DNA from: Bacteroidales bacterium
GTDB taxonomy: Bacteria > Bacteroidota > Bacteroidia > Bacteroidales > Muribaculaceae
Direction of reading: 5' to 3'
Length of the DNA: 64,000 nucleotides
Assembly (NCBI GenBank): GCA_003150235.1
Contig: QAMW01000021.1
Location: 1 to 64,000 of the forward strand
Shown here piece after piece: positions 16,161-24,479 of the stretch. The notes beneath the pieces are model-generated. The model searched no databases. It saw nothing but the letters and a program-made list of their open reading frames with translations, and was not told the origin of the DNA. The number at the start of each line of letters is the position of its first letter. Positions within the stretch are counted from its first letter, which is position 1. The translations under genes were made by a program, and so were the position numbers.

Positions 16161-17630
16161 ATGTCAGACAACAACATATCGACATCGGCTCCACGCGACG
16201 CACAATGGCGCGAAGAGCTGCGCAAGGCAACTCCTGTCAAGGAACGCACATCAATCCCGCGTGTCAAAATGCCGGAACTTGACCCGGCATACCGAGTAAC
16301 ATGCAATGAAGAGGTCAACCAGGGACTGCCGGAAGAAGCGGCTGTGATTGAAGCTCGCCGCTGCATGGACTGCCCTGACCCGCAGTGCATGACAGGATGT
16401 CCAGTAAGCATAAACATTCCGGGATTCATCAAGAATATCGAGCGCAAGGAATTTCTGCAGGCTGCCGCCGTGCTCAAGGAGACGAGCGCACTTCCTGCCG
16501 TGTGTGGCAGGGTATGTCCGCAGGAAAAGCAGTGCGAGTCAAAGTGTATCTATCACAAGATGAAGAAAGAGCCGGTGGCAATCGGGTATCTTGAACGCTT
16601 TGCCGCCGACTATGCCCGTAACTCCGGAGAAGCGGGTACTCCATCTGTCGCACCGCTAAACGGCATCATGGTAGCAGTAGTCGGCTCAGGACCTGCCGGA
16701 CTTTCATTTGCCGGCGATATGGCGCGGCGGGGCTACGAGGTCACAGTATTTGAGGCTCTGCATGAAATCGGCGGCGTACTCAAATACGGCATCCCGGAAT
16801 TCAGACTCCCCAATGAGGTCGTGGATGTGGAAATCGACTCACTTGCCCGTATGGGTGTGAGATTTGTAAAAGACTGCATCGTAGGCAAGACATTCAGCTA
16901 CGACGACCTGCACGAGATGGGATTCAAGGGAATATTCGTGGCATCCGGAGCGGGTCTGCCCCGTTTCATGGGCATACCGGGCGAAAATTTCAACGGTGTG
17001 ATGTCAAGCAACGAATATCTTACCCGCATCAACCTCATGGGTGCAGGACGACCGGGCTATGACACCCCGGTGCTTAAAGGAAGCCGCGTGGCTGTAATCG
17101 GTGGCGGCAACACTGCGATGGACTCGGTGCGCACGGCAAGGCGCATGGGCGCGGAACGAGCCATGATAGTCTATCGGCGCAGCGAGGCTGAGATGCCCGC
17201 ACGTGTGGAAGAAGTCAAGCATGCCAAAGAAGAGGGCGTGGAGTTCCTGACGCTACATAATCCGGTGGAATATCTCGCTGACGAGAAGGGGCGCGTGAGG
17301 GCAATGCGTGTGCAACGCATGGAACTTGGAGAGCCTGACGCTTCCGGTCGCCGGTCGCCGGTCGCAATCGAAGGTGCAATCGACGAGATTCCCGTCGACC
17401 TTGTAATCGTGAGCGTCGGTGTATCGCCCAACCCGCTTATCCCGAATGCCATCAAGGAGCTTGAGGTGTCGCGACGCGGCACAATAGTGGTCAACGAGGA
17501 TACCCTCCAGTCAACCGTGAGCGACATATATGCCGGAGGCGACATAGTGAGAGGCGGCGCGACCGTGATTCTTGCCATGGGTGACGGACGACATGCTGCA
17601 GCGGCGATGCACGAACGCCTGTCGCAATAA
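16161..17630 (+). CDS. nfnB: NfnB / GltD-like NADPH-binding iron-sulfur flavoprotein
   Basis: A 489-residue large subunit. The N-terminal 170 residues hold two iron-sulfur clusters (CMDCPDPQCMTGCP and CGRVCPQEKQCESKC), followed by an FAD fold (VVGSGPAGLSFAGDMARRG) and an NADPH fold (VIGGGNTAMDSVRTARRMGA), and a C-terminal ATVILAMGDGRHAAAAMHE that closes the FAD site. This is the glutamate synthase small-subunit architecture; with nfnA beside it and no GltB, the NfnB role is preferred. The frame extends upstream into nfnA, but the ATG at 16161 gives the normal N-terminus. Confidence 0.88.
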   Translation: MSDNNISTSAPRDAQWREELRKATPVKERTSIPRVKMPELDPAYRVTCNEEVNQGLPEEAAVIEARRCMDCPDPQCMTGCPVSINIPGFIKNIERKEFLQAAAVLKETSALPAVCGRVCPQEKQCESKCIYHKMKKEPVAIGYLERFAADYARNSGEAGTPSVAPLNGIMVAVVGSGPAGLSFAGDMARRGYEVTVFEALHEIGGVLKYGIPEFRLPNEVVDVEIDSLARMGVRFVKDCIVGKTFSYDDLHEMGFKGIFVASGAGLPRFMGIPGENFNGVMSSNEYLTRINLMGAGRPGYDTPVLKGSRVAVIGGGNTAMDSVRTARRMGAERAMIVYRRSEAEMPARVEEVKHAKEEGVEFLTLHNPVEYLADEKGRVRAMRVQRMELGEPDASGRRSPVAIEGAIDEIPVDLVIVSVGVSPNPLIPNAIKELEVSRRGTIVVNEDTLQSTVSDIYAGGDIVRGGATVILAMGDGRHAAAAMHERLSQ

Positions 17631-17652
17631 CCATCATCAACGCCTACCGTTA

Positions 17653-18858
17653 ATGAAGAAAAAATTTAAGCCAGGACTCCTGCTGCAAATTATCATCGCC
17701 ATCGCGACCGGTATTGCAGCAGGATATTTCATGCCCGTGGGAATAGCGAGGATATTCGCCACGTTCAACGTCATATTCAGCCAGTTCCTGCAATTTCTCG
17801 TGCCACTGATTATCGTGGGCTTTGTCACGCCCGCGATAGCCGACATAGGCAACAAAGCCGGGAAAGTACTGGTGGCGACCGCACTCATAGCATACGCCGC
17901 CACGTTCTGTTCAGGCATCCTCTCCTATTTCACAGGAGTATTGACCTTCCCGTCGCTCATCACCCCGAGGTCGCTTGACGCGCCCGCGGGCAGCGGCGTT
18001 ATCGCAACACCATTTTTCGCCATAGAGATTCCGGCAATGTTTGGCGTGATGACAGCACTTGTACTCGCGTTCATGCTCGGCATAGGCATTGCCTACAGCA
18101 AAGGGGATGTACTACGAAATGCCGCAACGGAATTTCGCGACATAGTGGCAAAAACGATACACTCCACAATCATCCCGTTGCTGCCGGTGTATATATTCGG
18201 CATTTTCCTGAGCATGACAATGGCGGGAGAAGTTGGCGGCATAATCGCGGCATTCCTAAAAATCATAGTGATAATATTTGCCCTTGCCGCAGTGTTGCTC
18301 ATAATACAATACTGTATCGCGGCACTATTTGTAAAGCGGAATCCGTTCAAGCTCCTCTATACCATGCTTCCCGCCTATTTCACCGCACTCGGCACACAGT
18401 CGTCGGCGGCTACAATTCCTGTGACATTGCGTCAGACAGTAAAGATGGGAGTAAGCGAGGATATAGCCGGATTCGTGATACCTTTGTGCGCCACCATACA
18501 CATGTCGGGCAGCACACTGAAGATTGTGGCGTGTGCGCTCGCACTGATGATGATGCACGGTATGCCTTACGACTTTTCTATGTTTGCAGGATTTATAGCG
18601 ATGCTGGGGATAACAATAATCGCCGCGCCGGGCGTACCCGGAGGCGCGATAATGGCATCGCTCGGGCTACTCGCCTCAATTCTTGGTTTCACGGAGAAGG
18701 ATCAAGCTCTCATGATTGCCCTGTACATAGCCATGGATAGTTTCGGTACCGCATGTAACGTGACGGGCGACGGATTTATCGCCTTGATAATAGACAAATA
18801 TTTCGGCAAACGCAGCCCTGAAGAAGCAGAGCTTGACGAAGAGCTTATCGGAAAGTGA
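17653..18858 (+). CDS. Dicarboxylate/amino acid:cation symporter (DAACS family)
   Basis: A 401-residue inner-membrane transporter with about eight hydrophobic segments and re-entrant loops. The family serine-rich loop appears as LGTQSSAATIPVTL, followed by IPLCATIHMSG and the substrate-site segment MDSFGTACNVTGDG. Substrates of this family are glutamate, aspartate, serine/threonine or C4-dicarboxylates with Na+ or H+; the exact one is not clear. The gene follows nfnB by 22 bp and may share its transcript. The last 14 bp overlap the convergent GtrA gene. Confidence 0.87.
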   Translation: MKKKFKPGLLLQIIIAIATGIAAGYFMPVGIARIFATFNVIFSQFLQFLVPLIIVGFVTPAIADIGNKAGKVLVATALIAYAATFCSGILSYFTGVLTFPSLITPRSLDAPAGSGVIATPFFAIEIPAMFGVMTALVLAFMLGIGIAYSKGDVLRNAATEFRDIVAKTIHSTIIPLLPVYIFGIFLSMTMAGEVGGIIAAFLKIIVIIFALAAVLLIIQYCIAALFVKRNPFKLLYTMLPAYFTALGTQSSAATIPVTLRQTVKMGVSEDIAGFVIPLCATIHMSGSTLKIVACALALMMMHGMPYDFSMFAGFIAMLGITIIAAPGVPGGAIMASLGLLASILGFTEKDQALMIALYIAMDSFGTACNVTGDGFIALIIDKYFGKRSPEEAELDEELIGK

Positions 18859-19279
18859 CAATCTTATTGTAAACATAGTTGGTAAGCGTGTAAACCACGT
18901 TACCAATTAATGTGGCGATACCGTAACCAGACATAGTGAAAGCGGCTATAGGCAATTCAAACTCTTTCAACGGAGTCTTGTAGCTCAACAGCCACACGAC
19001 GAGAAACTGCAAACCGTAACATATGAAGAATCCTACGGCAAATTTCACCGCTTCACGGTAATAGTGACCGGAAGTCTTGAACACCCAGTTCTTGTTCCAC
19101 AGGAAGGAATTTATCACGCCACACACATAGCCGATGGCGTTTGACACAAGCGGATTGACACCCAGCAATGCCTTGCATACATATATCACGCAAAGAGTGA
19201 CAAGAGTGTTGAGTACGCCTACACAGGCATACTTGACAAACTGTAGCATTGTATTACGGCTTAACGTCATGTTGTTCAT
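18845..19279 (-). CDS. GtrA-like membrane protein
   Basis: A 144-residue protein with four predicted membrane helices and the GtrA-family signature FVKYACVGVLNTLVTLCVIY near the start, then NSFLWNKNWVF. Such proteins are thought to help move lipid-linked sugars across the inner membrane. A TTG at 19288 could add three residues, but the ATG at 19277-19279 is preferred. It is the last gene of a minus-strand run with the TRIC protein, nth and pheS. Its end overlaps the symporter gene by 14 bp, tail to tail. Confidence 0.82.
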   Translation of the reverse strand: MNNMTLSRNTMLQFVKYACVGVLNTLVTLCVIYVCKALLGVNPLVSNAIGYVCGVINSFLWNKNWVFKTSGHYYREAVKFAVGFFICYGLQFLVVWLLSYKTPLKEFELPIAAFTMSGYGIATLIGNVVYTLTNYVYNKIVTFR

Positions 19280-19291
19280 GAAATGCAATTT

Positions 19292-19924
19292 TCAAGGTTT
19301 ATTTTTCTTCACTTCCTCTACAAGCACGGGTAACGACCACCCGTAGCGCACCGCAAGGAGGCGTATCACAATGACAGTAGCGGCACAGGCAAGCCCCTGC
19401 GCCATCACCGATGTGCCGGCAAGAAGCATCATCCAGTACACGAGTCCACCGGCTAGACACGCAGTGGCATATATATCTTTTTGAAACAGAAGCGGTTCAT
19501 TATTGACAAGAATGTCGCGTATCACACCCCCGACCGCACCGGTCACGACACCCATAACAATCGCCACCCACATGGGATAATCGACATCGAGTGTCTTCTG
19601 GATGCCTATGACCACAAACAATCCAAGACCAATCGTGTCAAACACAAATAGTATCTGAGTCTTTACGAGCACCTTGCGGAAAAGGATTACAAGTCCCAGT
19701 GAAATACCCGTCACAGCAAGATACCACCATGTCTGCATCCAGAACACCGGAATGTCAAGGAGAATGTCGCGGAGCGTACCGCCGCCAATCGCCGTCACAA
19801 GACCGACTGTGTAAGCACCAAACCAGTCGAAATGCTTCGCCGCCGCCATACGTATTCCGCTTATGGCAAAGGCTATTGTGCCTATGACCTCGATTACAAA
19901 CAGGAATGTAAGTTCAACATCCAT
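19292..19924 (-). CDS. TRIC-like (UPF0126) membrane protein
   Basis: A 210-residue protein with seven hydrophobic helices and two repeats of the family motif: GLVTAIGGGTLRDILLD and GVVTGAVGGVIRDILVN. The GGG-RD motifs place it in the bacterial trimeric intracellular cation channel family, which forms K+-permeable trimers in the cases studied; others call the group YicG-like. It lies 16 bp after nth and 12 bp before the GtrA gene. Confidence 0.87.
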   Translation of the reverse strand: MDVELTFLFVIEVIGTIAFAISGIRMAAAKHFDWFGAYTVGLVTAIGGGTLRDILLDIPVFWMQTWWYLAVTGISLGLVILFRKVLVKTQILFVFDTIGLGLFVVIGIQKTLDVDYPMWVAIVMGVVTGAVGGVIRDILVNNEPLLFQKDIYATACLAGGLVYWMMLLAGTSVMAQGLACAATVIVIRLLAVRYGWSLPVLVEEVKKNKP

Positions 19925-19940
19925 ACAGAGTGCCTGCTTT

Positions 19941-20582
19941 TTATTTGTTTTCCTGACGATAGTACCGGCACACGCCTGTCAGCCCGCAGTTAAGGCAGTC
20001 GGGGCGACGCGCCTTGCACACATATCTTCCATGCAGTATCAGCCAGTGGTGGGCTTTCGGGATTAGTTCTTCCGGGATATTGGCGCAGAGCGTTTTCTCT
20101 GTCTGCAACGGCGACTTGCTACCGGTGGTAAGACCGATGCGCTCGCTTACGCGGAACACATGGGTGTCAACAGCCATCGCAGCCTTGTTCCACACGACCG
20201 ACAGCATGACATTTGCCGTCTTTCTGCCGACTCCGGGGAGACTCATCAGCGCATCCATGTCAGAAGGCACGTCGCCATCAAACTCCTCAACAAGTTTTCG
20301 CGCCATGCCGAGAAGCGACTTCGCCTTGTTGTTGGGATAGCTGACAGACTTTATATAGCCGTAAATATCGTCGAGCGAGGCAGCAGCCATTGCACGTGCG
20401 TCAGGATAAGCCTCAAACAGAGGCGGAGTGACCATATTGATGCGCTTGTCGGTGCATTGAGCCGACAATATCACAGCGACAAGGAGCTGAAACGTATTGG
20501 TATAATGCAACTCAGTCTCAGCCACCGGCATCGCGGTCTTAAACCACTCTATCGTAAGCCTGTAACGCTCTTTTACCGTCAT
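19941..20582 (-). CDS. nth: Endonuclease III (DNA glycosylase/AP lyase)
   Basis: Base-excision repair enzyme that removes oxidised pyrimidines and cuts the abasic site. The 213-residue protein has the helix-hairpin-helix LMSLPGVGRKTANVML with its catalytic lysine, the catalytic aspartate in AVDTHVFRVSERIGL, and the C-terminal [4Fe-4S] loop CKARRPDCLNCGLTGVC with the canonical 6-2-5 spacing. The start is 3 bp after the pheS stop, so the two are translationally coupled. Confidence 0.96.
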   Translation of the reverse strand: MTVKERYRLTIEWFKTAMPVAETELHYTNTFQLLVAVILSAQCTDKRINMVTPPLFEAYPDARAMAAASLDDIYGYIKSVSYPNNKAKSLLGMARKLVEEFDGDVPSDMDALMSLPGVGRKTANVMLSVVWNKAAMAVDTHVFRVSERIGLTTGSKSPLQTEKTLCANIPEELIPKAHHWLILHGRYVCKARRPDCLNCGLTGVCRYYRQENK

Positions 20583-20585
20583 TTA

Positions 20586-21605
20586 TCAGTGAGCGGAAGT
20601 AAATTCTTCAAGGAAGCGGGTGTCATTCTCAGAGAACATACGCAAATCCTTGACCTGATACTTAAGGTTGGTGATTCGCTCTACTCCCATTCCGAGGGCG
20701 AAACCGGTATATTTCTTCGAGTCTATGCCACATGCCTCAAGCACATTGGGGTCAACCATGCCGCAACCGAGAATCTCGACCCAACCGGTATGCTTGCAGA
20801 ACGAGCATCCCTTTCCACCGCAAAGATTGCAGGAAATATCCATTTCAGCCGAAGGTTCGGTGAATGGGAAATAACTCGGGCGAAGACGTATCTTCGTCTC
20901 CGGACCAAACATTTCCTGTGCAAAATAAAGAAGAGTCTGCTTCAGGTCGGCAAACGACACATTCTCGTCGACGTACAACGCCTCTACCTGATGGAAGAAG
21001 CAATGGGCACGTGCCGAGATAGCCTCGTTGCGGTAGACACGTCCCGGGCAGATTATGCGTACAGGGGGCTGTGTCTTCTCCATGACGCGTGACTGAACGG
21101 AAGATGTGTGGGTACGGAGCAGCACATCGGGGTTACGCTGGATAAAGAAAGTATCCTGCATGTCGCGGGCGGGATGGTCGGCGGCAAAGTTGAGCGAAGA
21201 AAACACATGCCAGTCATCCTCGATTTCCGGGCCCTCGGCGATTGAATAACCGAGACGCGAGAATATCGACACAATCTCGTTGCGCACCACTGAGAGCGGG
21301 TGACGAGTACCGAGCCTTATGGGCGATGCCGTGCGGCTCATGTCAAGGTCATTCACCTCACTCTCCTTGTCGGCGAGAGCTTCGCGGAGAGCGTTTATAC
21401 GGTCGGTGGCATAATTTTTCAATTCGTTGAGAGGCGCACCGAGAGTACGCTTGTCATCGGGAGAAAGAGTGCGGAATTCGTTCATAAGTTCCGAAACGGC
21501 ACCTTTCTTGCTAAGATATTTGATACGTAACGCCTCGACTTCAGCGGCACTCGATGCGGAGAGACCGTCTATTTCAGCCTTGAGCGCATTTATTTTTTCT
21601 AACAT
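20586..21605 (-). CDS. pheS: Phenylalanine--tRNA ligase alpha subunit
   Basis: A 339-residue catalytic subunit of the class II synthetase that charges tRNA-Phe; PheT is not in the window. An N-terminal coiled coil (about 1-85) for tRNA binding is followed by HPLSVVRNEIVSIFSRLGY, motif 2 in RVYRNEAISARAHCFFHQVE, a cysteine loop CNLCGGKGCSFCKHTGW and motif 3 in GFALGMGVERI. Length is normal. It heads the run pheS, nth, TRIC, gtrA and has a textbook promoter. Confidence 0.97.
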   Translation of the reverse strand: MLEKINALKAEIDGLSASSAAEVEALRIKYLSKKGAVSELMNEFRTLSPDDKRTLGAPLNELKNYATDRINALREALADKESEVNDLDMSRTASPIRLGTRHPLSVVRNEIVSIFSRLGYSIAEGPEIEDDWHVFSSLNFAADHPARDMQDTFFIQRNPDVLLRTHTSSVQSRVMEKTQPPVRIICPGRVYRNEAISARAHCFFHQVEALYVDENVSFADLKQTLLYFAQEMFGPETKIRLRPSYFPFTEPSAEMDISCNLCGGKGCSFCKHTGWVEILGCGMVDPNVLEACGIDSKKYTGFALGMGVERITNLKYQVKDLRMFSENDTRFLEEFTSAH

Positions 21606-21631
21606 AGCTCTGTTCTGTTTCTTTATATCGG

Positions 21632-21663
21632 CAAAATTACAAAATTTTTCTTATTCGGGCAAA
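21632..21663 (-). promoter_or_regulatory. Promoter of pheS
   Basis: Minus-strand TTTG (21660-21663), 20-bp spacer, TAATTTTG (21632-21639). This gives a short 5' leader of about 20 nt. Confidence 0.75.
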
Positions 21664-21834
21664 TTGGCTGATTGTCAGCAGAGTTTGAGAAGGCGAGTGC
21701 ACAACTGCGGATATCCTGACATTGCCCCATCACCAATTTGTAATCCCACGCACAAAAATACTCAAAATTTTTGGAACATCGCAGCATCGTATTATGAAAT
21801 CCCGCAGTAAATTTCCGTGGATATAATTACCGGA

Positions 21835-22590
21835 TTAGCGGTCGAGCCACTGTTTCAGGCGCGTGACTTTATCCTTGCCTACAACAATCTCTGCATCAGG
21901 GTATTCTGTCAGGATTATCCTGATCTTGCGGTTGAACCAGTTGGAAATCCGCCGGACCGACGATATGCTCACTATATGCCGGCGGGTCGCCCTGAAAAAC
22001 TGCAACGGATCGAGCTGAGTGTCAATATCGTCAAGTGCCATGTCGATGTGATATTGCCTCTCGTTTTTAAGATAGATGCGCGCCAGTCCGGATTCAGCGG
22101 AGATGTAGCTTATTTCGGATACAGGCACAGTGATATATCCGTCTTTCTCCGCTATAAGAAACCGCTGGCGATATACCTCCGGTTTCCCTTGCAAAAGCCG
22201 GTATATCTCCGCTATCTCCTTTGTCGCCGAGGGGGTAATCATGCGTCTGCTTTTCTCGACAGCCTCGACAAGTTCTTCCTTATCAACCGGCTTCAGAAGA
22301 TAGGCGATTCCATTGTAATGAAAGGCTTTAATGGCATATTCATCGTAAGCGGTAGTGAAAATGACGGGTATGTCGCCGGGAATATCTTTCAGCGCGTCGA
22401 AACTCAACCCGTCGGAAAGGCGTATGTCGGCAAGAATCAGGTCAATTTTTTCCGGTTCATTAAAGAATCGGCGTATATCGGCGATACTTGGCAGAGGTCC
22501 GTAAACCGTGATGTCGTCGAAGCTGCTGTTGAGTAATCTTGTGAGCCTGTCGGCGTTATGTCTCACATCTTCTATAATAAGTACATTCAT
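21835..22590 (-). CDS. LytTR-family response regulator
   Basis: A 251-residue two-component regulator. The receiver domain (about 1-120) has acidic residues E7/D8, the phosphorylation site D55 in LILADIRLSDG, and the conserved lysine in LLKPVDKEEL. The C-terminal LytTR domain (about 140-250) includes ISYISAESGLARIYLKN and FFRATRRHIVSISSVRRI. LytTR proteins bind as dimers to direct repeats about two helical turns apart. The 21-bp-phased sites at 23752-23855, just beyond the partner kinase gene, fit this. The kinase gene ends 11 bp upstream. Confidence 0.92.
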   Translation of the reverse strand: MNVLIIEDVRHNADRLTRLLNSSFDDITVYGPLPSIADIRRFFNEPEKIDLILADIRLSDGLSFDALKDIPGDIPVIFTTAYDEYAIKAFHYNGIAYLLKPVDKEELVEAVEKSRRMITPSATKEIAEIYRLLQGKPEVYRQRFLIAEKDGYITVPVSEISYISAESGLARIYLKNERQYHIDMALDDIDTQLDPLQFFRATRRHIVSISSVRRISNWFNRKIRIILTEYPDAEIVVGKDKVTRLKQWLDR

Positions 22591-22601
22591 AACCGTATTC
22601 T

Positions 22602-23638
22602 TTATAATAATGGAACGCCGACAGAATAAAAATGGTCGCTGTCTTCTATCTTGATTTCTTTTGAACTCAACAATAAATATCGGCTTGCGATATTTGACTG
22701 CCCTACTCCGGTGGATTCAGCAGGATTTTCCAACGGCTGTTTCAAATTTCTGACCACAAGATAATCCTTTTCAGCCCTTATGTCAACAATCAGAGGTTGC
22801 TCAGGAGAAAAGGCGTTATGCTTTATCGCGTTCTCAACGAGCAGTTGCAATGAGGCGGGAGGAATCTTATAACTCGAAGTGCGCAAACTATTGTCAATGT
22901 TTACCTTGATACCCTCTCCATGACGTAGTTTCATCAAGTAGGCATAGGAATCAATGAATTTCAGTTCGTCGCGCAAGTCTATGAGGTTGACATTCAGATT
23001 GCGCACGATATGCCGGTAAACCTTTGACAGATGTGAAAGAAAGTCACTTGCCGTTTCAGGGTCGCTTTCGATAAGCTCAGAGAGTGTGCTGAAATTATTG
23101 AAAAGGAAATGGGGATTTATCTGGAGTTTCAATGAGTTTAGCTGGAACTGCAACGCGGTTTCCTTTTCTTTTATAAGGGCAATCTCAAGCTTCTGTTTCT
23201 CGTCCTGCGCTTTCAGGTATGATTTGAGATAGAATGAGTGGCATATACGCTTGATATGAAGGTCGCAATCATGGCAAACGTATAAGCCCCTTTCATATTT
23301 ATCAACTCATTATATACGGCGTTACTGTCTATATCGCCCCAGATAAGACAGAAAAGCGATACCATGCCAAAGGCTACGACATTATTGATTATCAGAAGTC
23401 CTGAGGCATAGATAATTGTCCAGAGATAAGATGTCCTGAATGGCAGGAATTTAAATAGCAAATAACAAAAACCGAGCGAAATATAGGTGAATAAAACACA
23501 TAGCGAAAAATCAAACAGATAATCAGACCAGATCATTTCAGGCAGTTGTTTAGATGTTTCATCGTCAAGCAACAGCCAAATTATCAGATATAAAGCATAG
23601 GATACGGCAGAAAGAAGAATGCCGTTTTTCCAGTTCAT
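22602..23638 (-). pseudogene. LytS-type sensor histidine kinase split by a frameshift
   Basis: The 5' part (23638 to about 23212) encodes four hydrophobic segments, starts MNWKNGILLSAVSYALYL and stops shortly after SSVYATHS. In another frame the coding continues without a stop: YLKSYLKAQDEKQKLE, then the phospho-acceptor segment NPHFLFNNFSTL and the N-box VENAIKHNAFSP. Restoring one base in the minus-strand word CATTCTATCTC, around 23230-23234, fuses both into one kinase of about 345 residues. The site is not a homopolymer. Either a real inactivating mutation or an assembly error is possible. It pairs with the LytTR regulator 11 bp downstream. An in-frame ATG at 23662 is an alternative start. 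Confidence 0.8.
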
Positions 23639-23683
23639 TATGTTAGTGCCCGGGCTTACCATCTGTCAATTAATTTATTAGCG

Positions 23684-23691
23684 CAAAGTTA
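23684..23691 (-). promoter_or_regulatory. -7 element of the kinase-regulator genes
   Basis: Minus-strand TAACTTTG, a perfect -7, lies 22 bp before the ATG at 23662. No TTTG is found at the normal distance, which fits a promoter that needs an activator, perhaps the LytTR protein bound to the adjacent array. Confidence 0.5.
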
Positions 23692-23751
23692 CTCATTTTC
23701 CCGCAAAGGTAGATAATGACAACGGAGATTCATAGGGGAAAGTAATCGAGC

Positions 23752-23855
23752 CGGACAAATCAAAGGTTGAAGCGGACAAAACGATAAATAAAGCGGACAA
23801 ATCACCCATGCCGATTCAACTGCCGAATTGTCCGTTTCATCGCCCATTTTGTCCG
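23752..23855. promoter_or_regulatory. Array of five CGGACAAA sites at 21-bp phasing
   Basis: CGGACAAA occurs at 23752-23759, 23773-23780 and 23794-23801 on the plus strand, exactly 21 bp apart. On the minus strand it occurs at 23827-23834 (one mismatch) and 23848-23855, again exactly 21 bp apart. The flanking consensus is RARvCGGACAAW. The array lies between the divergent kinase and acetyltransferase promoters, one oriented group beside each. Direct repeats at a 21-bp step are the known geometry of LytTR binding sites, such as those of AgrA. Confidence 0.75.
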
Positions 23856-23895
23856 GCTCACGCAATTTATCCTTTTATGCGTCATACCGGAAAAA

Positions 23896-23903
23896 TAATT
23901 TTG
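23896..23903 (+). promoter_or_regulatory. -7 element of the acetyltransferase/efflux operon
   Basis: TAATTTTG, 21 bp before the acetyltransferase ATG. The -33 region is poor, so activator dependence is plausible; the nearest array site ends about 40 bp upstream of it. Confidence 0.5.
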
Positions 23904-23924
23904 CACCGCAAAAAATATAATGTC

Positions 23925-24479
23925 ATGACAACTACAATAACAACAGAACGCCTCTGCCTGCGTCCCTTCATGGAAAAGGATGCAGCCGCATTGCTCACAT
24001 ATCTGGGAAATCCGCGTGTAAACTGCTTCAAAGACCAACAGTTGTCTGCAACGGAGGATGCATTGCGATATATTGCCGAAAAACAGAAAAACGATCTATG
24101 TCTCGCAATTTGTCTTAAAGATACAGATGAGCTTATCGGGGAACTGTTTGCCGAGAAAGAAGAACCTGACACATACGGTGTTGGCTGGCACCTAAACCAA
24201 CTTTTCGAGGGCAAAGGATACGCCTTTGAAGCCGCCCGTGCTTTCATCTCGTGGCTTTTCGATAGTGAAGGCGCGCGTCGGGTATATGGATATGTCGAAA
24301 GCGACAATCTCCGCTCACAAAATCTGTGCAAGCGTCTGGGCATGCGGTATGAAGGGTGTTTCAAGGAGTTTATCTCCTTTGTCAACAACCATGACGGAAC
24401 CCCCAAATATGAGGATACCTGCATTTATGCCATATTGAAAAAAGAATGGTCAACTAAAGAAACCAATCAACATAACTGA
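23925..24479 (+). CDS. GNAT family N-acetyltransferase (RimJ-like)
   Basis: A 184-residue acetyl-CoA-dependent transferase. TTERLCLRPFMEKDAAALL is the typical start of RimJ/RimL-type GNATs, followed by WHLNQLFEGKGYAFEAARAF (acetyl-CoA pyrophosphate loop) and VESDNLRSQNLCKRLGMRYE near the end. The substrate may be a protein N-terminus, an amine or a drug. The gene is first in an operon with the RND pump: its stop overlaps the next start by one base. The frame extends upstream through the operator array to 23808, but the ATG at 23925 follows the promoter and is preferred. Confidence 0.88.
   Translation: MTTTITTERLCLRPFMEKDAAALLTYLGNPRVNCFKDQQLSATEDALRYIAEKQKNDLCLAICLKDTDELIGELFAEKEEPDTYGVGWHLNQLFEGKGYAFEAARAFISWLFDSEGARRVYGYVESDNLRSQNLCKRLGMRYEGCFKEFISFVNNHDGTPKYEDTCIYAILKKEWSTKETNQHN

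Noticed and set aside
20160..21092. Plus-strand open frame of 310 codons
   Set aside because: Spans the antisense strand of nth and pheS; both of those have all their family motifs.
21817..22536. Plus-strand open frame of 239 codons
   Set aside because: Antisense to the LytTR regulator.
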